DNA of 64,000 nucleotides from Bartonella ancashensis (GTDB lineage: Bacteria; Pseudomonadota; Alphaproteobacteria; Rhizobiales; Rhizobiaceae). A program made the translations under genes and the position numbers. Location: the NCBI RefSeq assembly GCF_001281405.1, contig NZ_CP010401.1, positions 644,001-708,000 on the forward strand, written 5' to 3'. The notes beneath the pieces are model-generated. The model had not been told where the DNA came from, made no database searches, and worked only from the letters and a program-made list of their open reading frames with translations. Below, one piece after another: positions 29,380-36,326 of this stretch; the first letter of the stretch is position 1; each line of letters starts with the position of its first letter.

Positions 29380-29697
29380 ATGGAAATTGTTAAACGTTTG
29401 TTCTCAAAAAACAATAAACCACAAAAGCGGTTTGTTGCAACTGCAATTGGCCATGTTCCTTGGGGTCTTGGCTCTGCTGAATATTTCTATAATCTCTACG
29501 AATGTGAAGATGGTACGCGAGAGTTTGAAGCATTTGAAGGCTATCAGTTCTACGACGTACCAAAAAAAGCAGACTTTAGCACTAAAGCACAGGTGAAGGC
29601 ACGGATGTACGGTGGTAGTATTCCAAAGACCATTCTCAACATTGAGCCACTCATAGAGGAAATCAATAAAGACATTAAAAGGTATTCAGCTGGATGA
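29380..29697 (+). CDS. Hypothetical protein
   Basis: A 105-residue protein beginning MEIVKRLFSKNNKPQKRFVA, followed by an aromatic-rich segment (EYFYNLYECEDGTREFEAFE). No domain is recognised. It has its own AGAGAGAAAAAGAG leader and stands alone between the DUF1376 operon and the S24 repressor. Confidence 0.55.
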   Translation: MEIVKRLFSKNNKPQKRFVATAIGHVPWGLGSAEYFYNLYECEDGTREFEAFEGYQFYDVPKKADFSTKAQVKARMYGGSIPKTILNIEPLIEEINKDIKRYSAG

Positions 29698-29741
29698 GGA
29701 TATCAAATCACTTAGAAAAATTTCTTATTCAGAAATATAAA

Positions 29742-29772
29742 TAATTATAATTATAGTTTTTAATAAAAGATA
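29742..29772. promoter_or_regulatory. Candidate repressor-binding repeat downstream of the S24 repressor gene
   Basis: Contains AATTATAATTATAGT followed by TTTAATAAAAG. This matches the sequence upstream of the S24 repressor at 30486-30516 (ACTATAATTATAGT, then TTTAGTAAAGG). Confidence 0.45.
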
Positions 29773-29783
29773 AAAAGTCACAT

Positions 29784-29826
29784 TTTGTTATAAAAACTAC
29801 ACACAGAAGGCGGGTAGGATGTTAAC
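29784..29826 (+). repeat. Dispersed prophage repeat, copy 7 (weak)
   Basis: Reads GTTATAAAAACTACACACAG, AAGGCGGGTAGGATGTTAAC. It fits the pattern loosely and contains the stop codon of the S24 repressor (29822). Confidence 0.4.
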
Positions 29827-30430
29827 GTACCATTTTACCGTAAGAGCTTTGTGGCAAAATAGCAAATATTTCCCCAATCCACATAATTTTCACGTTTTTA
29901 ATAGGTGAGCTATTCCATGAAAGTAGGTCTATTTCTCCACTCATTCTTCTACTAATTTTCTTTATATATCTTTTATTATCATGTGTTAAAACGACGGCTT
30001 CTCTTCCAAAAAAAGATTCTATTGTTTTAATTTGACGCCGTCTAACAATAACCATGTCTCCATCTTTGTAAACAGGGAGCATAGAATCTCCTTTAACTTC
30101 AAAAGCGATCATGTCATCAGGAAGAGTGAAGGGGATTTCCACTTGTGCAAGGCCTTCTTCGGGAATTTGTTCAAAGCTTGGATCTATCTGTGTTCCTGCT
30201 CCGATATAGCCCATAAGAGGCACAAAAGTTATTATATGATTTTCTCCTTTTAGTTCTCTGTATAATTTCAAAATAGCATCACGATTCGAACCTCGTGGGT
30301 CTGAAACTTTAAGCCACTTAGATACCGAAGCTTGTGTTACATTCAGTCGTTTGGCTACATCTTCTTGAGTTAGATTAAATTCAGTCAAAATCTTTTTTAA
30401 AGTATTTATGATATTCGACTTGTTGCTCAT
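29822..30430 (-). CDS. LexA/CI-like repressor with S24 peptidase domain
   Basis: A 202-residue repressor. The N-terminal helix-turn-helix is at about 16-45 (LTQEDVAKRLNVTQASVSKW). The C-terminal S24 domain has the catalytic Ser at S116 (KGDSMLP) and the Lys in RYIKKI (K157). An A78-G79 pair sits where RecA-stimulated self-cleavage would occur. It can therefore respond to DNA damage. It is a second lysogeny-type regulator besides the short CI-like protein. A perfect palindrome lies in its upstream region. Confidence 0.88.
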   Translation of the reverse strand: MSNKSNIINTLKKILTEFNLTQEDVAKRLNVTQASVSKWLKVSDPRGSNRDAILKLYRELKGENHIITFVPLMGYIGAGTQIDPSFEQIPEEGLAQVEIPFTLPDDMIAFEVKGDSMLPVYKDGDMVIVRRRQIKTIESFFGREAVVLTHDNKRYIKKISRRMSGEIDLLSWNSSPIKNVKIMWIGEIFAILPQSSYGKMVR

Positions 30431-30489
30431 GATTTTGCTTACCTTATTTTTTATCTTTGATAAGAGTAAATCTTTCTTGATTTATTATA

Positions 30490-30503
30490 ACTATAATTAT
30501 AGT
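30490..30503. promoter_or_regulatory. Candidate operator of the S24 repressor
   Basis: A perfect 14-bp palindrome, ACTATAATTATAGT, 60 bp upstream of the repressor start. A similar sequence recurs beyond the gene's 3' end (29742-29772). Confidence 0.55.
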
Positions 30504-30657
30504 ATTTAGTAAAGGAAAGGTTATCTTTGATTGAAATTTTGAATGAATCAATGAGAAAATTTTTAAAATTAGACGAATTGACATTTTATTTGTCTGAATA
30601 GCAAGATTTATTGTGAAACGGATAAGCTAAGCCGAATTTTGATCAGCTGTATTCAGA

Positions 30658-30700
30658 TCACTGCAAAACCTTATCCTTCAGAGTGAAAGGAATATCAATT
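30658..30700 (+). repeat. Dispersed prophage repeat, copy 8
   Basis: Reads CACTGCAAAACCTTATCC, TTCAGAGTG, AAAGGAATATCAATTAG. Followed after 35 bp by a small plus-strand ORF. Confidence 0.65.
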
Positions 30701-30734
30701 AGCTATTTTTAGCAGAGGGGAGAAAAAAATAGTT

Positions 30735-30908
30735 ATGCATAAAAGTAAGGGCGATACAGAATTAGACAGCAGAATAATGCGGTTAATTTCTACATTTAGT
30801 GATGAGCAGAAGAAGGATTTTATTTTTTATTTTCAAGATGTAAGCGATTTAAAAGAAGAAGAGTTATTTCTTTATCTAACTGATTTGTTTTTTTTAAAGG
30901 ATCAATAA
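30735..30908 (+). CDS. Possible 57-residue protein
   Basis: An ORF beginning MHKSKGDTELDS and ending LTDLFFLKDQ, acidic and helical. A GAGGGGAG tract lies upstream and a dispersed repeat precedes it, as for other genes of the island. Its 3' end overlaps the convergent regulator gene by 89 bp, so it could be chance. No family recognised. Confidence 0.3.
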   Translation: MHKSKGDTELDSRIMRLISTFSDEQKKDFIFYFQDVSDLKEEELFLYLTDLFFLKDQ

Positions 30909-31173
30909 TTTTCTCATCAATAGTTTGTTCAACAGTAGAAATTGGGAAGGAGGGGCTATTTTCTTCTCCAGCTAATAACCATCCTTCACTAACCTTAAAT
31001 GCTTTTGCATATTTCGCAAATGCGCGTGATATTCCTCTAACTCCTTGTTCATGCTGGATATAACTGGAGTAGTTCCATCCAAAATACTCTGCAGCTTCTT
31101 TAGCACTTCTAAAACCACGTGCTAAACGCTCTTGCGTTAACCTAGAGGATTTTTTTGTTATTTGATCGAGCAT
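30820..31173 (-). CDS. XRE-type helix-turn-helix regulator
   Basis: From the ATG at 31173 (MLDQITKKSS, with AGAGGA upstream) the product has 117 residues. The N-terminal half reads RLTQERLARGFRSAKEAAEYFGWNYSSYIQHEQG, a phage-type helix-turn-helix that begins with an RL...ERG.RS.KEAA motif seen in many rhizobial prophage regulators. The C-terminal half is helical with no enzymatic motif. Role in this island unknown. Confidence 0.75.
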   Translation of the reverse strand: MLDQITKKSSRLTQERLARGFRSAKEAAEYFGWNYSSYIQHEQGVRGISRAFAKYAKAFKVSEGWLLAGEENSPSFPISTVEQTIDEKIIDPLKKTNQLDKEITLLLLNRLHLENKK

Positions 31174-31324
31174 TTTTTCCTCTAGATACAATTATGTTGT
31201 GTTTTTTTGTTTTGAGCAGCTTTAAGGGAGAATTTTACAGTGCTCAAGATGAATGTTCTCAAATTTGAGGATATCTCTTCAATGTATAGCGTTTTTAACA
31301 TTTTCTCAATGCTACTCTGTCTAA

Positions 31325-31371
31325 GCGTAGTTAGGAATCTTTGTCTTCCAGAGCGAGGAGGATATTAATTT
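31325..31371 (+). repeat. Dispersed prophage repeat, copy 9
   Basis: The 3' half is nearly identical to copy 6 (TCTTCCAGAGCGAGGAGG, then ATATTAATTT). The 5' half is divergent. Confidence 0.6.
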
Positions 31372-31410
31372 TTCACTCTAATTTTTGAAACGGGAACTTC
31401 AAGATCGGTC

Positions 31411-31489
31411 AGCAGAAGATATTTTAGAGGATGAGAGATATAAAGACACAAAAGATACATTATTGTGTACCATTATAACACGAAATGTG
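31411..31489 (+). repeat. Leader repeat shared with the gene at 35325
   Basis: The block CAGAAGATATTTTAGAGG, then ATGAGAGATATAAAG, ACACAAAA and finally AATGTGTA matches 35158-35239 base for base at most positions. It precedes a small signal-peptide protein in both places. Confidence 0.6.
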
Positions 31490-31513
31490 TATTATTATAA
31501 AGGGATTGATCTC

Positions 31514-31807
31514 ATGAAACGTATTGTTTTAGCCTTAGCTTTGAGTTCTGCTTTGTTTTCAGTTGTGTCTCCAGTTGCAGCTGCAGACCAAGAAGTATCA
31601 GACCAAGAAGTATATAGTGCAGAATATCAAGCATACATTGATAAAATAACTGCGTGTAATGCTGACAAAGCATGGCGGATTTACCTTGACAACGGGAATA
31701 CAGACGGTTGTGAACAAGATCAGCTTGAAGATATTGATCTTATCAAAAAAGAATATAATAGTGGTGGTTATTGGTTATCTTATCGGGAATTTTTAATGCT
31801 TTGGTAA
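31514..31807 (+). CDS. Small secreted protein
   Basis: A 97-residue protein starting MKRIVLALALSSALFSVVSP, a clear signal peptide with likely cleavage after AAA (about residue 25). The mature part is acidic, with two Cys (TACNADK, DGCEQDQ) that could form a disulfide. The N-terminus and leader sequence resemble those of the gene at 35325. No function is known. A longer frame opens at 31385, but the signal peptide fixes the start at 31514. Confidence 0.65.
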   Translation: MKRIVLALALSSALFSVVSPVAAADQEVSDQEVYSAEYQAYIDKITACNADKAWRIYLDNGNTDGCEQDQLEDIDLIKKEYNSGGYWLSYREFLMLW

Positions 31808-31835
31808 TGTATAATCCTATGTAGAGCTTTTAATT

Positions 31836-31874
31836 TGCATCTTTCTTATTTTGCAAAGTGAGGAGGATGCAGGT
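31836..31874 (+). repeat. Dispersed prophage repeat, copy 10 (partial)
   Basis: Reads CATCTTTCTTATTTTGCA, AAGTGAGGAGGATGCAGG. It abuts the stop codon of the convergent HicB-like pseudogene. Confidence 0.5.
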
Positions 31875-32181
31875 TATGCTGCGTCCTTAATTGAAATAAT
31901 CACTTGTTTGCCAAGAACAGCTAATGCTTGTTCTAGCATTTGAAGTTTAGTTGGATAGTTGGGATCGAGAATACGTCGCGCTTCTGTTTCTTTTTTCCAA
32001 TACGGTTAGCCAATTCTGTCTTTGTGATATTAGCTTCATTAAAAGCTTCTATTACTGCCAATTTAAGGGCGTTCCGTGCATCTACCGTTACCGCTACGAG
32101 ACCTTTATATTTTTGTGGTGTAGGCAAAGGTAAATTACGTATAAGATAGCTCCGCAGTGCTAAACCTAAGTCTTTAGATGG
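31874..32181 (-). pseudogene. HicB-like antitoxin, frameshifted and N-terminally truncated
   Basis: Two frames together encode the C-terminal part of a HicB antitoxin: YLIRNLPLPTPQKYKGLVAV and ANITKTELANRIGKK in one frame, then ETEARRILDPNYPTKLQMLE and QALAVLGKQVIISIKDAA in the other. The break lies in a run of six A residues (31991-31996, minus strand); seven would restore the frame. The N-terminal RNase-H-fold part and any HicA toxin are absent. Confidence 0.75.
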
Positions 32182-32453
32182 TTAGTATCGCACAAAAAAG
32201 TTCGATATCCAAAAACTCGATGAACAAAAAATTGAATAAAAGTTTACAACAGAAACAAGCAAAAATATTTTATAAATAATTATTATTTTCAGTAAGTTAT
32301 ACATGTTTTTGTTTTTATAGATGAGATAATTGTGTTATAATTAGCAGTATAAAAATAGTTATTGAGTTTCTGTATTAAGTTTCAATATTCAGCTTTAAAG
32401 ATAACGCGTTTTTTCCTCTAAAAAAGAGTAACATAAAGGGTGGGGCTATCAGT

Positions 32454-32900
32454 ATGTTTAATAAAGTCATTTTAATTGGTTACCTTGGTGCTGATCCAGA
32501 AAGTAGAAGAATGGCTTCTGGGGCCGAGGTGGTCAATTTTCGTATCGCTACCTCACAGAGTTATACCGATAAAACGACCAATCAGCGAGTAGATAAAACT
32601 GAATGGCATTCCGTTGTGATTTTCAATCCGCACCTTGCAAAAATTGCCCTTCAATATCTTATTAAAGGAAGTAAAGTTTACATCGAAGGACAACTCCAAA
32701 CACGGAAATGGCAAGATAAAAATGGTGGGGAGCATTACACGACAGAGGTGATTTTGCCGCAGTTTAAGGGAGAGTTGTATCTCCTGGATTCAAAGAAGAA
32801 TTTTGTCAGTGATGGTCCATCTTCACAGTCTAATACGCTGTCACAAAATTATGCCATAGCTTCAGGATCCGCTAATCTCGATGACAGTATTCCATTCTAA
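32454..32900 (+). CDS. ssb: Single-stranded DNA-binding protein (phage copy)
   Basis: A 148-residue SSB with the OB-fold start FNKVILIGYLGADPESR, the DKTEWHSVVIF strand and the acidic C-terminal tip DDSIPF that recruits partner proteins. It is shorter than typical chromosomal SSBs and lies in the prophage, so it probably serves phage recombination or replication with ERF. Confidence 0.92.
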   Translation: MFNKVILIGYLGADPESRRMASGAEVVNFRIATSQSYTDKTTNQRVDKTEWHSVVIFNPHLAKIALQYLIKGSKVYIEGQLQTRKWQDKNGGEHYTTEVILPQFKGELYLLDSKKNFVSDGPSSQSNTLSQNYAIASGSANLDDSIPF

Positions 32901-32914
32901 TCAAAAATTGGGAT

Positions 32915-33292
32915 ATGGCGAAGTCAAAAAGAAAAAAGCGTACGAAACGTGCAAGATGCGGGCGTTCGCGGATTGAGGGATGTATGAGAGAACCCAATGG
33001 CCGTATTTCGCGAGCAAGGAAATCTCGTGAACCAATTGATCAGTTAGCTATTCAAATGCGTATGAAGCACCTGGAGCTCACATATGAAGAGGCAAAAAAT
33101 CCACTGTCTGGTTCCTATATTGGACGGCTCTATTTGTTGGGAGGGAAAGACGGTCTCAGTCAAGAGCAATATGATGTTGCACAGCAGTATCTTGTTGTAG
33201 AAGATCAGAGCTTGCCACATCTCGTTGGTTCATTGCGTATTGTTCTTAATGCACTTCAAAAGCATTTTTATACAAAGCGGCAAAATATATAA
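32915..33292 (+). CDS. Hypothetical phage protein, basic N-terminus
   Basis: A 125-residue protein with a very basic start (KSKRKKRTKRARCGRSR) and the phrase REPNGRISRARKS. The remainder is helical. Proteins of this kind occur after ssb in Bartonella-type phage islands, with no known function. The last 25 residues look unlike the rest, so the C-terminus may be altered. Confidence 0.5.
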   Translation: MAKSKRKKRTKRARCGRSRIEGCMREPNGRISRARKSREPIDQLAIQMRMKHLELTYEEAKNPLSGSYIGRLYLLGGKDGLSQEQYDVAQQYLVVEDQSLPHLVGSLRIVLNALQKHFYTKRQNI

Positions 33293-33338
33293 TATTAAAG
33301 ATATTGAAATTAATATCGATTTAGAAAATTAATATTAA

Positions 33339-33608
33339 TTGAAAGATCACAATGATGTGCTTTTTGTTCCAAACAAAAATGTTAAAAAATTAGCTGATGA
33401 GGTTAAAAATCTTTACGGCTATAATACCTATACTCAAACAGTTGAAGCAGCTCTGTTAATGTTAAAAGCAGCAAAAAAAGAAGTTTCTTATCATGAAAAG
33501 GCTTTAGAATTTCAGCAGCGGACACGAAAATTTTTAGGAAGGGGCTATAAACCTCGTACAGAAGAAGAACGTAAGGCGTTTTTTGATGATTTGAACGGAG
33601 GTTTTTAA
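33339..33608 (+). CDS. VapB-type antitoxin
   Basis: An 89-residue protein directly upstream of a PIN toxin with no gap. It contains VKKLADEVKNLYGYNTYTQT, a ribbon-helix-helix-like region, and a C-terminal tail (PRTEEERKAFFDDLNGGF) that resembles VapB antitoxins of the Rv0623 group. There is no in-frame ATG; the start is TTG at 33339 or GTG at 33357. Confidence 0.75.
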   Translation: MKDHNDVLFVPNKNVKKLADEVKNLYGYNTYTQTVEAALLMLKAAKKEVSYHEKALEFQQRTRKFLGRGYKPRTEEERKAFFDDLNGGF

Positions 33609-34031
33609 ATGTTTCTTGATGCCTCAGCTATCCTTTCTATTCTTTTAGGTGAGGAAGAAGCGCCTGTTTTTATTGAAAAATGGAAAAAAGCTAAAGAAAA
33701 TTGCACGTCAGCAATTGCGGTTTGGGAGGCTGTAGCAGGCCTTTGTTTTGAAAGAACATCAGAAGGGAAACCGGCTGCGCGATCAACAGTTGTAGAAGCT
33801 AAGGCTTTAGTTGATGATTTTATAGACTTTTATAGTGTTAAATTTGTTTCCATTGATAGTTGTGAATATCAAACTGCTCTTCATGCCTATATGCATTTTG
33901 GTAAGGGTACAGGCAGTAAGGCACGGCTCAATATGGGAGATTGTTTTGCTTATGCTTGTAGCCAGAATTATAAATTGCCACTATTATTTAAAGGAAATGA
34001 TTTTATTTACACAGATATTGAACAAGCTTGA
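33609..34031 (+). CDS. VapC-type PIN-domain ribonuclease toxin
   Basis: A 140-residue PIN-domain protein. The acidic metal-binding residues are D4 (FLDASA), E40 (VWEAV), D111 (MGDCFAYA) and D131/D136 (GNDFIYTDI). VapC toxins cleave tRNA or rRNA. All acidic residues are present and the antitoxin is adjacent, so the pair looks functional. Confidence 0.88.
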   Translation: MFLDASAILSILLGEEEAPVFIEKWKKAKENCTSAIAVWEAVAGLCFERTSEGKPAARSTVVEAKALVDDFIDFYSVKFVSIDSCEYQTALHAYMHFGKGTGSKARLNMGDCFAYACSQNYKLPLLFKGNDFIYTDIEQA

Positions 34032-34068
34032 TATTCTTTCTCTGAAGGGAAGAGGCTTACGGTACTCA
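34028..34068 (-). repeat. Dispersed prophage repeat, copy 11
   Basis: On the minus strand it reads TACCGTAAGCCTCTTCC, CTTCAGAG, AAAGAATATCAAGC. It overlaps the stop codon of the VapC gene. Confidence 0.6.
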
Positions 34069-34412
34069 GGATAAAAGATCCCCTTATTAACGCTCGCCAA
34101 TTTTGGCGAACGTTATAAGATTTGCGCTCTCCAAAATCGGGGAGCACAAAAGCTAGAAAAAGAAGTCAATTCAAATTTGAAGCCACCTATTTAAACAAAC
34201 AGAAGAAGGGCCAGTCCAAATTTGGGGGCACCTATTTTCGTTTTATTTTAATGATTGAATTTTTTATTCATAATAAAATCAATTTTTACTAAAAATCTAG
34301 TAAAACCTAAAGGGGCAGTTTCTCAAATGTAAAATATCATTTCACTAAAAGCATCTAGAGAATATTTAACGACCTCAAATTTGAGCCGGTTAATTTTAGT
34401 GGTTACCTAGAT
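34069..34412. other. Gene remnant with several short palindromes
   Basis: No intact gene. Palindromes lie at 34089-34114 (AACGCTCGCCAA, TT, TTGGCGAACGTT) and 34126-34145 (GCTCTCC and GGGGAGC), and CAAATTTG motifs recur near 34172, 34217 and 34376. One open frame (34119-34290) reads QFKFEATY and then SKFGGTY. These resemble the KFGD and NFGE boxes that lie on palindromes inside the two antirepressors, so this may be antirepressor debris. Confidence 0.4.
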
Positions 34413-34456
34413 TACCGTAAAGTTATCCTCTTCAAGGGAAGGAGGATGTAAACTAA
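34413..34456 (+). repeat. Dispersed prophage repeat, copy 12
   Basis: Reads TACCGTAAAGTTATCC, TCTTCAAGG, GAAGGAGGATGTAAACTA. The minus-strand stop codon of the RelE gene (34453) lies at its end. Confidence 0.65.
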
Positions 34457-34722
34457 TTTTTATAGATATTTTTCCTATGTCCAATAGCTAAAACTAATAT
34501 GAAGAGTTCTTTGTCATAAATATCACACAATATCCTGTAGTTGCCTATACGATATCTCCACAAACCTGACAATTGGCCTCTTAAAGGCTTGCCAACAGTA
34601 CGCACATTCCCAAGAGGAGAAATTTGTTCATCTAAAAAATTAAGAATGCGCTGTGCTTCTTTTTTGTCGCATCTTTTTAAAAAACTGAGAGCTTTATTTT
34701 CATATTTAATCGTCCAAACCAA
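34453..34722 (-). CDS. RelE/ParE-family toxin
   Basis: An 89-residue toxin: VWTIKYENKALSFLKRCDK at the start, then LRGQLSGLWRYRIGNYRILC and the closing VLAIGHRKNIY, the typical RelE core with its basic residues. RelE toxins cleave mRNA on the ribosome. It overlaps its antitoxin by 17 bp and looks intact. Confidence 0.9.
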   Translation of the reverse strand: MVWTIKYENKALSFLKRCDKKEAQRILNFLDEQISPLGNVRTVGKPLRGQLSGLWRYRIGNYRILCDIYDKELFILVLAIGHRKNIYKN

Positions 34723-34933
34723 GCTCTTTCCTTATTTCCTCAGAGCTATAAAAAGTGGCGTCTCCCTTTTGTATACGTTCTCTTACTTGAGAAGCTAAAT
34801 AATAATCTTCTGCTTCTTCGAGCCCACGTTCAATGATTTCACGCAGATAAAAAGATTTTGTCCGTCCTGTTTTGTCTGCTAGATTTTTTAAACGTGTCTC
34901 AAGATCGCTTGGCAACCGAATAGATGTCGTCAT
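34706..34933 (-). CDS. RelB-type ribbon-helix-helix antitoxin
   Basis: From the ATG at 34933 (MTTSIRLPSD, with AGAGG upstream) the antitoxin has 75 residues. The ribbon-helix-helix is at about 2-45 (SIRLPSDLETRLKNLADKTG, then TKSFYLREIIERGLEE), and a toxin-binding tail ends KELGLDD. It probably represses its own promoter together with the toxin. Confidence 0.88.
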   Translation of the reverse strand: MTTSIRLPSDLETRLKNLADKTGRTKSFYLREIIERGLEEAEDYYLASQVRERIQKGDATFYSSEEIRKELGLDD

Positions 34934-35008
34934 AGTAAGCCTCTTGTAATTCGTACTCACTGTAATACAAGTATAATGCATTGTATAGAAAAATGTTTCA
35001 CTCGACAT

Positions 35009-35043
35009 TTGCTTTGTTTTTCAAGGCAATAAGGATATTGAAT
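35009..35043 (+). repeat. Dispersed prophage repeat, copy 13 (partial)
   Basis: Only the 3' part is clear: TTGTTTTTCAAGGCAATAAG then GATATTGAAT. Confidence 0.4.
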
Positions 35044-35157
35044 AGTTTTCGCCTATTTGCGCGAAAATCTTTAAGGTAGTAACTATCTAAAATGATAAGG
35101 CCATACACACATTGCAGTTTTTTGTTTTTGAGGAATATATGGGAGAGAGAAGCTTAA

Positions 35158-35239
35158 TCAGAAGATTTTTAGAGGATAAGAAATATAAAAAACACAAAAC
35201 AGGTGTTACTTTGTTGACAATTATGACCATAATGTGTAC
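35158..35239 (+). repeat. Leader repeat shared with the gene at 31514
   Basis: The block CAGAAGATTTTTAGAGG, then ATAAGAAATATAAA, ACACAAAA and AATGTGTA matches 31411-31489. Confidence 0.6.
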
Positions 35240-35241
35240 AT

Positions 35242-35258
35242 GGACCTTCATAAGGTCC
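35242..35258 (+). promoter_or_regulatory. Leader hairpin with a third arm downstream
   Basis: GGACCTT, CAT, AAGGTCC forms a perfect 7-bp stem. A second AAGGTCC lies at 35267-35273, so two alternative pairings are possible upstream of the secreted-protein gene. Confidence 0.4.
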
Positions 35259-35324
35259 TTTAAATAAGGTCCTGCGTAAATTTTGTTATTTTATAATTAT
35301 TTTTTGCGTAAGGAGTTTATCTCA

Positions 35325-35591
35325 ATGAAGCGTTTTATTTTAGCTTTAGCTTTGTGTTCGACTGCTTTTTGTTCAATAGCAGAGGCTAACAAGTACAAGG
35401 CTTATGCTGAAAGCATGAATCCTCGTTCTGATTTTATGATGAAATTGGAAATGTATAAGAGTTTGAGGGAATTCGATATCTTTAGAGAAAAAATGAAGGA
35501 GCATCAATGTCAACGCTTTAGCCGTTACTCGGAATCTCGAGGATATACAATGTACATGAAGTGTTCCAAAAATGTAGATTCTTTTAAATAA
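35325..35591 (+). CDS. Small secreted protein
   Basis: An 88-residue protein starting MKRFILALALCSTAFCSIAE, a signal peptide probably cleaved after AEA. The mature protein is basic, with two Cys (HQCQRF, MKCSKN) that could pair. The start at 35325 is fixed by the signal peptide and an AAGGAG ribosome site. Leader and N-terminus resemble the protein at 31514, but the mature parts do not. Confidence 0.65.
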   Translation: MKRFILALALCSTAFCSIAEANKYKAYAESMNPRSDFMMKLEMYKSLREFDIFREKMKEHQCQRFSRYSESRGYTMYMKCSKNVDSFK

Positions 35592-35938
35592 GAGAAATTT
35601 ATTATTTCGTGAAAGCATATCCTTTTATGAAAAAGCAGCACTGATATTTGTAGTGGTTTAGGTTTGAAAAAACAGAATGAGCGAGATTTGTTTTCTGTTT
35701 TTCTTACCGAGTTTGCTATGAATGCTTTTGAGGTCCTTTTGCCTTAAATGATAGGGTTTATCTATCGCGCAACAGATTAAATCTAAGATATGTTGCGCAT
35801 TTATTGCAGATAAATCAGATCATGTTTACAGTGTAGCGCTACATTACACATCTTACTATCTATAAAAATAAAATTTCTATACTTTTCTAAAAAGTATTTG
35901 AAGAATTCATTTAATTGGTCCTGCAGCATATCTGATTT

Positions 35939-35983
35939 TTTACATCCTCCTCTCCCTTGAAGGATGAGGTTTTACAACGCTCA
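35939..35983 (-). repeat. Dispersed prophage repeat, copy 14
   Basis: On the minus strand it reads GCGTTGTAAAACCTCATCC, TTCAAGGG, AGAGGAGGATGTAAAA. Read on the plus strand it is a hairpin followed by TTTT. Confidence 0.7.
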
Positions 35984-36062
35984 GGAATAATACTTAGTAT
36001 TTCGATTAATTACTCGACTTCACAAATAATATCCTGTTTCATACTTTTCTCTTGACAATGTT

Positions 36063-36077
36063 GTTTCAATATGAAAC
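36063..36077. promoter_or_regulatory. Candidate operator upstream of the C4 RNA and antirepressor
   Basis: The palindrome GTTTCA-ATA-TGAAAC sits 5 bp after a TTGACA element. Another GTTTCA half-site lies 27 bp upstream. Confidence 0.5.
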
Positions 36078-36189
36078 TTTCGAGTCAGGTGCTTCAAAAA
36101 CACCTTAAGTTCACAGCGGATAGGTTGCCGAAACAATCGTCTTTTCCGCACATCAAAGGCTTTGACTCATTGTATGTTTGTAGCATACA

Positions 36190-36296
36190 ATATGCTTGTC
36201 GGGTGTGGTTGCGCTATACAATACCCTCATGGGGAAAGTGTAACGACGGACTGTGAACCGTGTTTTTGAGCGCCCGATACTCTTTTGAGTGTCAAT
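36190..36296 (+). ncRNA. c4: Probable phage C4 antisense RNA
   Basis: The region contains GGGTGTGGTTGCGC, GGGGAAAGTGTAACGACGGA, CTGTGAACCG and GAGCGCCCGATACTC, phrases typical of the C4 RNA of P1/P7-type phages. GACGGACTGTGAA is complementary to the ribosome-binding site of the antirepressor (TTCACAGGAGTTCGTC, 36311-36326), apart from a 3-nt bulge over the AGG and one G-U pair. This is how C4 silences antirepressor translation. Boundaries are approximate. Confidence 0.7.
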
Positions 36297-36326
36297 CAAA
36301 AACATTTAACTTCACAGGAGTTCGTC

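Larger units (their letters stand above)
35592..36189. other. 598-bp intergenic region before the C4 RNA
   Basis: No gene recognised. It contains dispersed repeat copy 14, a TTGACA element at 36052-36057 and half-sites GTTTCA at 36036-36041 and 36063-36068 with TGAAAC at 36072-36077. The last two form a 15-bp palindrome, a likely operator for the C4/antirepressor transcript. Confidence 0.5.

Noticed and set aside
30658..31371. Bartonella Brt-type regulatory small RNAs upstream of XRE genes
   Set aside because: The island has XRE genes next to repeats, but I cannot match the sequence to the Brt family from memory, and the repeats are far shorter than those RNAs.
32152..32192. Further copy of the dispersed repeat
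   Set aside because: Only a loose match (AGTGCTAAACCTAAG, CTTTAGATGG) and it lies within the HicB remnant frame.
36071..36256. 61-codon open frame in the antirepressor leader
   Set aside because: It lies over the operator and the C4 RNA and has no ribosome site; the RNA explains the conservation better.
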